DNA of 8,284 nucleotides from Candidatus Gastranaerophilales bacterium (GTDB taxonomy: Bacteria; Cyanobacteriota; Vampirovibrionia; Gastranaerophilales; Gastranaerophilaceae), in the NCBI GenBank assembly GCA_944323095.1, contig CALURE010000064.1, forward strand, positions 1-8,284. The letters are read 5' to 3'. Under the pieces are notes generated by a model. It had not been told where the DNA came from. It saw only the letters and a list, made by a program, of their open reading frames with translations, and searched no databases. The translations under genes and the position numbers were made by a program. This document shows positions 4,734 through 8,284 of this stretch, piece by piece (position 1 is the stretch's first letter; each line of letters begins with the position of its first letter).

Positions 4734-5801
4734 ATGCTAATTGAAGAATTATTAGAAAAACTTGTTACAGACGGAGGCTCAGACTTGCATATTTCGGCTA
4801 ACCTGCCGCCTGTTGCACGTATTGACGGGAAGTTACAAAGATATGATTATCCTCCTTTAAGCCCTGACGATGTTGAAACACTTCTATTCCCGATGCTATC
4901 TAATGAGCAGCGAAGAACTCTTGAACAAACCTGGGAACTTGACTTTTCATACGGTATTGAAGGCTTAAGCCGTTTCAGGGTAAACTTTTACAAAGATAAA
5001 GGCAACTATGCAGCCGCATTCAGAACAATTACATCCATTGTTCCGTCATTTGACCAGCTTGGTCTGCCGGAAGTTGTCAGAAAAACAGCAGATAAACCGA
5101 GAGGCTTAATCCTTGTAACAGGTCCTACAGGTTCCGGTAAATCTACAACACTTGCAGCAATGATTGATTACATCAACTCAAACAGAGCAGAACATATTTT
5201 GACAATCGAAGACCCTATAGAATTTGTTCACAGCTCAAAACAGAGTATTATCCACCAGCGCGAACTCGGAATGGATACAAGATCATTTGCAAACGCATTA
5301 AAATCCGCACTTCGTGAAGACCCTGATATCATTCTGGTAGGTGAGATGCGTGACCATGAAACAATTGCTCTGGCCCTGACCGCCGCAGAAACAGGTCACT
5401 TAGTGTTTGGAACATTGCACACGTCATCTGCAGCACAGACAATTGACCGTATCATTGACGTATTTCCAGAAGGACAGCAGCAGCAAATTCGTGTTCAGCT
5501 TGCTAACTCGCTTGTTGCAGTATTTGCACAAACTCTGCTTCAAAAAGTCCAGCCTGACGGAACCAAAAAAGGTCGTGTAATGGCTCAGGAAATCATGCTT
5601 GTAACCCCTGCTATTGCAAACCTTATCAGAGAATCAAAAGCTGCACAAATATATTCTACAATTCAAATGAATCAGGCATTAGGCATGCAGACACTTGAAA
5701 TGTCTTTATCAGGCCTGTACCGACAGGGCTTGATTTCTATAGAAGACGCATTGCAAAGATCTTCAAGACCGGAAGAACTTAAACGTCTTATGCAAGGTTA
5801 A
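4734..5801 (+). CDS. pilT: Type IV pilus twitching-motility ATPase, PilT family
   Basis: PilT is a cytoplasmic hexameric ATPase that powers depolymerisation and retraction of type IV pili. The 355-aa protein has the expected order: an N-terminal PAS-like domain with GGSDLHIS (14-21), Walker A GPTGSGKST (130-138), Asp box ILTIEDPIEF (155-164), Walker B IILVGEMRD (199-207, catalytic E204) and His box TGHLVFGTLHT (220-230). The diagnostic C-terminal motif, classically AIRNLIRE, reads AIANLIRE (293-300), so it is identifiable as PilT rather than PilB or GspE but has one Arg-to-Ala change. It lacks the extra N-terminal domains of assembly ATPases. It is coupled to the 84-aa gene upstream and followed after 75 bases by lysS. 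The pilin-like protein at 7434-8093 is a possible substrate system in the same cell. Confidence 0.94.
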   Translation: MLIEELLEKLVTDGGSDLHISANLPPVARIDGKLQRYDYPPLSPDDVETLLFPMLSNEQRRTLEQTWELDFSYGIEGLSRFRVNFYKDKGNYAAAFRTITSIVPSFDQLGLPEVVRKTADKPRGLILVTGPTGSGKSTTLAAMIDYINSNRAEHILTIEDPIEFVHSSKQSIIHQRELGMDTRSFANALKSALREDPDIILVGEMRDHETIALALTAAETGHLVFGTLHTSSAAQTIDRIIDVFPEGQQQQIRVQLANSLVAVFAQTLLQKVQPDGTKKGRVMAQEIMLVTPAIANLIRESKAAQIYSTIQMNQALGMQTLEMSLSGLYRQGLISIEDALQRSSRPEELKRLMQG

Positions 5802-5838
5802 AATATTGTCAGTGAATTTGTTTATGCTAAAATTTAAG

Positions 5839-5868
5839 TATAATAAAATATTACAACTTAAAAAAGGA
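5839..5868 (+). promoter_or_regulatory. Probable lysS promoter and ribosome binding site
   Basis: A perfect TATAAT (5839-5844) lies in the 75-base pilT-lysS gap, but no good -35 is present at 15-18 bases. The predicted start is near 5851. AAAAAGGA (5861-5868) is eight bases before the ATG at 5877. No hairpin terminator separates pilT from lysS, so read-through from the pilT unit is also likely. Confidence 0.45.
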
Positions 5869-5876
5869 ATTAAAAA

Positions 5877-7409
5877 ATGGCACAACAAATTCATGAAGCA
5901 AGTTCTTCAAAAGAACAAATCAGGCAGACTAGAATACAAAAACTGGCAGATCTTGCAGATAAAGGAGTTAATCCTTATCCCTATTCCTTTGACAAGGATG
6001 CGGATGCAGCATTTTTGCAGGATAAATATAAAGATTTGGAAGCCGGTGTTGAAACTGATGATAAATATTCTGTTGCCGGACGTGTCATGGCTATCCGCAA
6101 CACCGGAATGTTTATCGATTTAATGGATGCTTCGGGCAAAATTCAAATTTTCTCTCACAAAGAAAATTTGCCGGAAGATATGATGAAAATATTAAAACTT
6201 ATTGATATCGGAGATATCGTAGGTTTCACAGGGACTATCAGAAGAACTCCGCGCGGAGAACTTTCTATCAAATCAACATCCTTAAAATTACTGTCAAAGG
6301 CGCTTTTACCTCTGCCTAACAAACAAATCAGCAAAGAAAAAGCAGAAACATTAACACATTACCACGGTCTCACAGATGTTGAACTAAAATACCGCCAGAG
6401 ATACGTAGATTTAATTGTTAATGAAGACAGCAGAGACACTTTCAGAAAAAGAAGCTTAATTATCCAAAAAATTAGAGAATACCTCGCAAAAGAAGGTTAT
6501 ATAGAAGTAGAAACCCCCATTTTGCAAACCATGGCAACAGGCGCTAATGCAAGACCGTTTACAACACACCATAACGCGCTTGAGATGGATTTAACATTGC
6601 GTATTGCGCTGGAATTATACCTGAAACGTTTGATTGTCGGCGGAATTTCGGAACGTGTCTTTGAAATAGGTAAATGTTTCAGGAATGAAGGTATCGACAC
6701 ACGTCATAACCCTGAATTTACAATGATAGAATTATATCAGGCATACGCAGATTACAATGACATGATGACCTTGACCGAAAACATGGTCGCATATGTTGCT
6801 CAGGAAGTCTTAGGTACAATGAAAATAAAATACGGAGAGAATGAAATTGACCTGACTCCTCCCTGGGATAGAAAAACAATGCTCGGCTCGATTAAAGAAG
6901 CAACAGGCATTGACTTTATGGAAATTTACAGCGGCAAACAGGCAGTTGAAACAGCAAGAAGCCTTAATGTTCAGGTGGAAGACGATATGAACTGGGGACA
7001 GGTCGTTGAAGCTGTATTTGAAGCCAAAATTGAACCGTCATTAATCCAGCCCTGCCACATTATAGATTACCCGCGTGAAATTTCTCCACTTGCAAAAGTT
7101 CACAGAGATAATGACAGATTAACAGAACGTTTTGAAACAAGAGTTAACGGCTGGGAAATTGCAAATGCATTTTCAGAACTTACCGACCCAATAGATCAAA
7201 GAATGCGCTTTGAAGCACAGGCTCAAGCCAAAGCCGCCGGAGATGAAGAAGCTATGGATATAGATAACGACTTTATCACAGCTCTTGAATACGGTATGCC
7301 TCCAACAGGCGGAATGGGAATGGGAATTGACAGGCTCGTAATGCTTTTGACCAACTCTCCGTCAATAAGAGATGTAATAGCCTTCCCGACCATGAAAAAC
7401 AAAGATTAA
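5877..7409 (+). CDS. lysS: Lysyl-tRNA synthetase, class II
   Basis: The enzyme charges tRNA-Lys with lysine using ATP. At 510 aa it is full length for the class II (LysS) family. An N-terminal helix precedes the OB-fold anticodon-binding domain (about 64-140, including YSVAGRVMAIRNTGMFIDLMD). The catalytic core shows KYRQRYVDLI (171-180), motif 1 around IEVETPILQTMATGANARPF (209-228), motif 2 with FRNEGIDTRHNPEFTMIELYQAY (268-290) and motif 3 with GMGIDRLVMLL (481-491). Substrate-pocket segments such as GWEIANAFSELTDP (425-438) are conserved, and no key element is missing. It begins at ATG 5877 with a good ribosome binding site. It ends directly against a terminator shared with the convergent pilin-like gene. 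The company of pilT is probably positional rather than functional. Confidence 0.97.
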   Translation: MAQQIHEASSSKEQIRQTRIQKLADLADKGVNPYPYSFDKDADAAFLQDKYKDLEAGVETDDKYSVAGRVMAIRNTGMFIDLMDASGKIQIFSHKENLPEDMMKILKLIDIGDIVGFTGTIRRTPRGELSIKSTSLKLLSKALLPLPNKQISKEKAETLTHYHGLTDVELKYRQRYVDLIVNEDSRDTFRKRSLIIQKIREYLAKEGYIEVETPILQTMATGANARPFTTHHNALEMDLTLRIALELYLKRLIVGGISERVFEIGKCFRNEGIDTRHNPEFTMIELYQAYADYNDMMTLTENMVAYVAQEVLGTMKIKYGENEIDLTPPWDRKTMLGSIKEATGIDFMEIYSGKQAVETARSLNVQVEDDMNWGQVVEAVFEAKIEPSLIQPCHIIDYPREISPLAKVHRDNDRLTERFETRVNGWEIANAFSELTDPIDQRMRFEAQAQAKAAGDEEAMDIDNDFITALEYGMPPTGGMGMGIDRLVMLLTNSPSIRDVIAFPTMKNKD

Positions 7410-7435
7410 AAAAAGAGCCTTAAAGGCTCTTTTTT
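7409..7435. terminator. Shared terminator between lysS and the pilin-like gene
   Basis: Five A residues and GAGCCT (7415-7420), then AGGCTC (7424-7429) and six T residues, form a 12-bp stem with a three-base loop. It reads as a strong intrinsic terminator on both strands. The arms touch the last base of the lysS stop (7407-7409) and overlap the first two bases of the pilin stop complement (7434-7436), so the two genes are separated by the hairpin alone. Confidence 0.9.
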
Positions 7436-8093
7436 AATAGTTCATCTCCCAGCCTTCCTGCATAACCTTTTTAGTACAAGACTGTGGCTCTGCACTATGA
7501 GATGCATATTTATTACAAAAATCTCCAGTATTATTCAAATTTGTTTTTAAATTTTGATCAAACCAAAAATGAAAGTAATCGCGTCCTGACGTATTTGGGT
7601 TTCTATTTGAGCCATTTACATCAACGAATACTGTAATATTATAGTAATTAGAAGTCACATTACTAGTTGCAAATAAATAAATATCAGCCCCATCTGCTGT
7701 TTTTAATAAATATCCATAAGGTTGTACTGTAGCTGTTCCATTACCATAAAATAAATATCTATATTCAGGAGCAGAACTCTGTGAAATATATTTTACATCT
7801 TGAGCGATATTAAAATATTTCTTTGCTAGTCTGTTTACTTCTTGCTCGTTTGATGATGAATTTACAGTAAGTGCAGTAACAAATTCACTGTCAAATACGT
7901 TATCAGAACCGGTATCCGCTTGAATCAATTTAAAAGCATTTGTGACTGTGTTATATGCTTTTTTAAATTGCGTTACATAAACTTTTTTCTGATGATTAGA
8001 GATCAAAGTAGGAATTGTCAATGCCGCAACTACACCAATAATACCTAATGTAATCAATACTTCTGCCAGCGTAAATGCAAAAAACTTTTTCAT
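7434..8093 (-). CDS. Type IV pilin/pseudopilin-like protein
   Basis: This 219-aa protein begins MKKFFA, then FTLAEVLITLGIIGVVAALTIPTL. That is a class III prepilin signal: a short basic leader, probable prepilin peptidase cleavage between A6 and F7, Glu at mature position 5 (E11) and a hydrophobic assembly helix. The residue before cleavage is Ala instead of the usual Gly. The globular part is Tyr/Asn/Ser-rich, with two cysteines near the end (C193, C206) that could form the C-terminal disulfide loop common in pilins. I start it at ATG 8093, which has GGAGG four bases upstream and a promoter at 8130-8157. Longer in-frame starts at 8222 or 8252 exist, but they would bury the prepilin leader 43-53 residues inside the protein. 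It would be a pilus subunit, a minor pilin or a secretion pseudopilin; the sequence does not decide. The pilin-type start resembles proteins I associate with Gastranaerophilales. Confidence 0.88.
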   Translation of the reverse strand: MKKFFAFTLAEVLITLGIIGVVAALTIPTLISNHQKKVYVTQFKKAYNTVTNAFKLIQADTGSDNVFDSEFVTALTVNSSSNEQEVNRLAKKYFNIAQDVKYISQSSAPEYRYLFYGNGTATVQPYGYLLKTADGADIYLFATSNVTSNYYNITVFVDVNGSNRNPNTSGRDYFHFWFDQNLKTNLNNTGDFCNKYASHSAEPQSCTKKVMQEGWEMNY

Positions 8094-8111
8094 AAAGCCT
8101 CCATTATATTT

Positions 8112-8128
8112 GTGATTATATACATCAC
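8112..8128. promoter_or_regulatory. Operator-like dyad at the pilin transcription start
   Basis: GTGAT (8112-8116) and ATCAC (8124-8128) form a 17-base dyad with a seven-base centre, covering the predicted transcription start of the pilin gene. A repressor site or a small 5' hairpin is possible. The half-site spacing is wrong for the classical CRP site. Confidence 0.3.
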
Positions 8129-8129
8129 C

Positions 8130-8157
8130 ATTATAACAGATTTTTTGGCTTTTACAA
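8130..8157 (-). promoter_or_regulatory. Proximal promoter of the pilin-like gene
   Basis: On the minus strand TTGTAA (plus 8152-8157, four of six to consensus) and a perfect TATAAT (8130-8135) are 16 bases apart. Transcription should begin near 8123, about 30 bases before the ATG at 8093. It lies inside the upstream in-frame ORF, supporting 8093 as the real start. Confidence 0.6.
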
Positions 8158-8257
8158 CCCCGTGAATTTAAAGGCTTAGAATCCCCCCCCCCGCAAAACG
8201 CGCTCATATCAATACTTTTCATAAATCCTTCCTTTCTTTTTTTTATGTACATAAATT

Positions 8258-8266
8258 ATTATAACA
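8258..8266 (-). promoter_or_regulatory. Extended -10 promoter upstream of the ten-G ORF
   Basis: On the minus strand TGTTATAAT (plus 8258-8266) is a perfect extended -10 (TGnTATAAT). Transcription would begin near 8251, about 29 bases before the ATG at 8222. A -35 at the normal spacing would lie at or beyond the window end, so it cannot be judged. Confidence 0.5.
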
Positions 8267-8284
8267 TATCTTAACCTTTTTTTC

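Larger units (their letters stand above)
8094..8222 (-). other. Upstream in-frame ORF carrying a ten-G tract
   Basis: On the minus strand an ATG at 8222 has its own purine-rich ribosome binding site (AAAGGAAGGA, plus 8226-8235). It reads MKSIDMSAFCGGGDSKPLNS and continues 43 codons in frame into the pilin start. After its tenth codon comes a run of ten G (plus 8183-8192). One base more or fewer gives a stop within two to five codons of the tract, so only the present length (or three more or fewer) joins the pilin frame. It may be a separate phase-variable peptide, an upstream leader ORF, or a chance frame. The encoded stretch has three cysteines and no recognised domain. Confidence 0.4.

Noticed and set aside
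5806..6123. Plus-strand ORF across the pilT-lysS gap and the lysS start
   Set aside because: It is a shadow of lysS in another frame, with no coding character and a composition that mirrors the lysS codons.
8111..8129. CRP-type binding site (TGTGA...TCAC)
   Set aside because: The half-sites are nine bases apart rather than six, so it does not match the CRP consensus. It is kept only as a generic dyad.

Overview
This AT-rich window carries housekeeping genes mixed with short lineage-specific genes. The best clue to the host is the protein at the right edge. It is a short type IV pilin/pseudopilin with an FTLAEVLITLGIIGVVAALTIPTL-like N-terminus, a form I associate with gut Candidatus Gastranaerophilales (Melainabacteria/Vampirovibrionia, relatives of Cyanobacteria). 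A class 1b S-adenosylmethionine decarboxylase, a PilT-type ATPase and an OmpR-type regulator fit this. The assignment is inference from motif memory, not from a search.

Layout, left to right. A gene truncated by the left edge starts at 26 (minus), with a clear promoter and ribosome binding site. An OmpR-family response regulator follows (178-873, minus). A 247-bp divergent control region separates it from speD (1121-1576, plus, TTG start, strong terminator). Next are an unknown 159-aa soluble protein (1712-2191, plus) and a two-gene cassette of small membrane proteins (2244-2483 and 2470-2598, plus). The first cassette gene looks leaderless; the second is only 42 aa. Facing them across a shared terminator are rpsP (minus, bS16 with an Ala/Glu-rich tail), its unusually GC-rich leader, and recF (3268-4374, minus). 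Divergent from recF run an unknown 84-aa gene, pilT and lysS (4474-7409, plus). lysS and a convergent type IV pilin-like gene (7434-8093, minus) share a terminator.

Functionally the window is a patchwork of short transcription units: polyamine synthesis (speD), translation (rpsP, lysS), DNA repair (recF) and type IV pili (pilT, pilin-like protein). No pathway is complete here. Control signals are very legible: several near-consensus sigma-70-type promoters and five hairpins with terminator features can be read directly.

The observations most worth a second look are: (1) a ten-G tract upstream of the pilin, inside an in-frame upstream ORF with its own ribosome binding site, resembling a contingency (phase-variable) tract; (2) two genes, the 79-aa membrane protein and recF, with TATAAT placed exactly six bases before ATG, implying leaderless mRNAs; (3) a 42-aa membrane protein gene easily missed by gene callers; (4) a structured GC-rich leader before rpsP; and (5) hairpins on both sides of the response-regulator gene sharing AACAGG/CCTGTT arms, one of which also contains the next gene's promoter. 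I did not find a convincing new multi-gene system such as a defence island, CRISPR array or mobile element.
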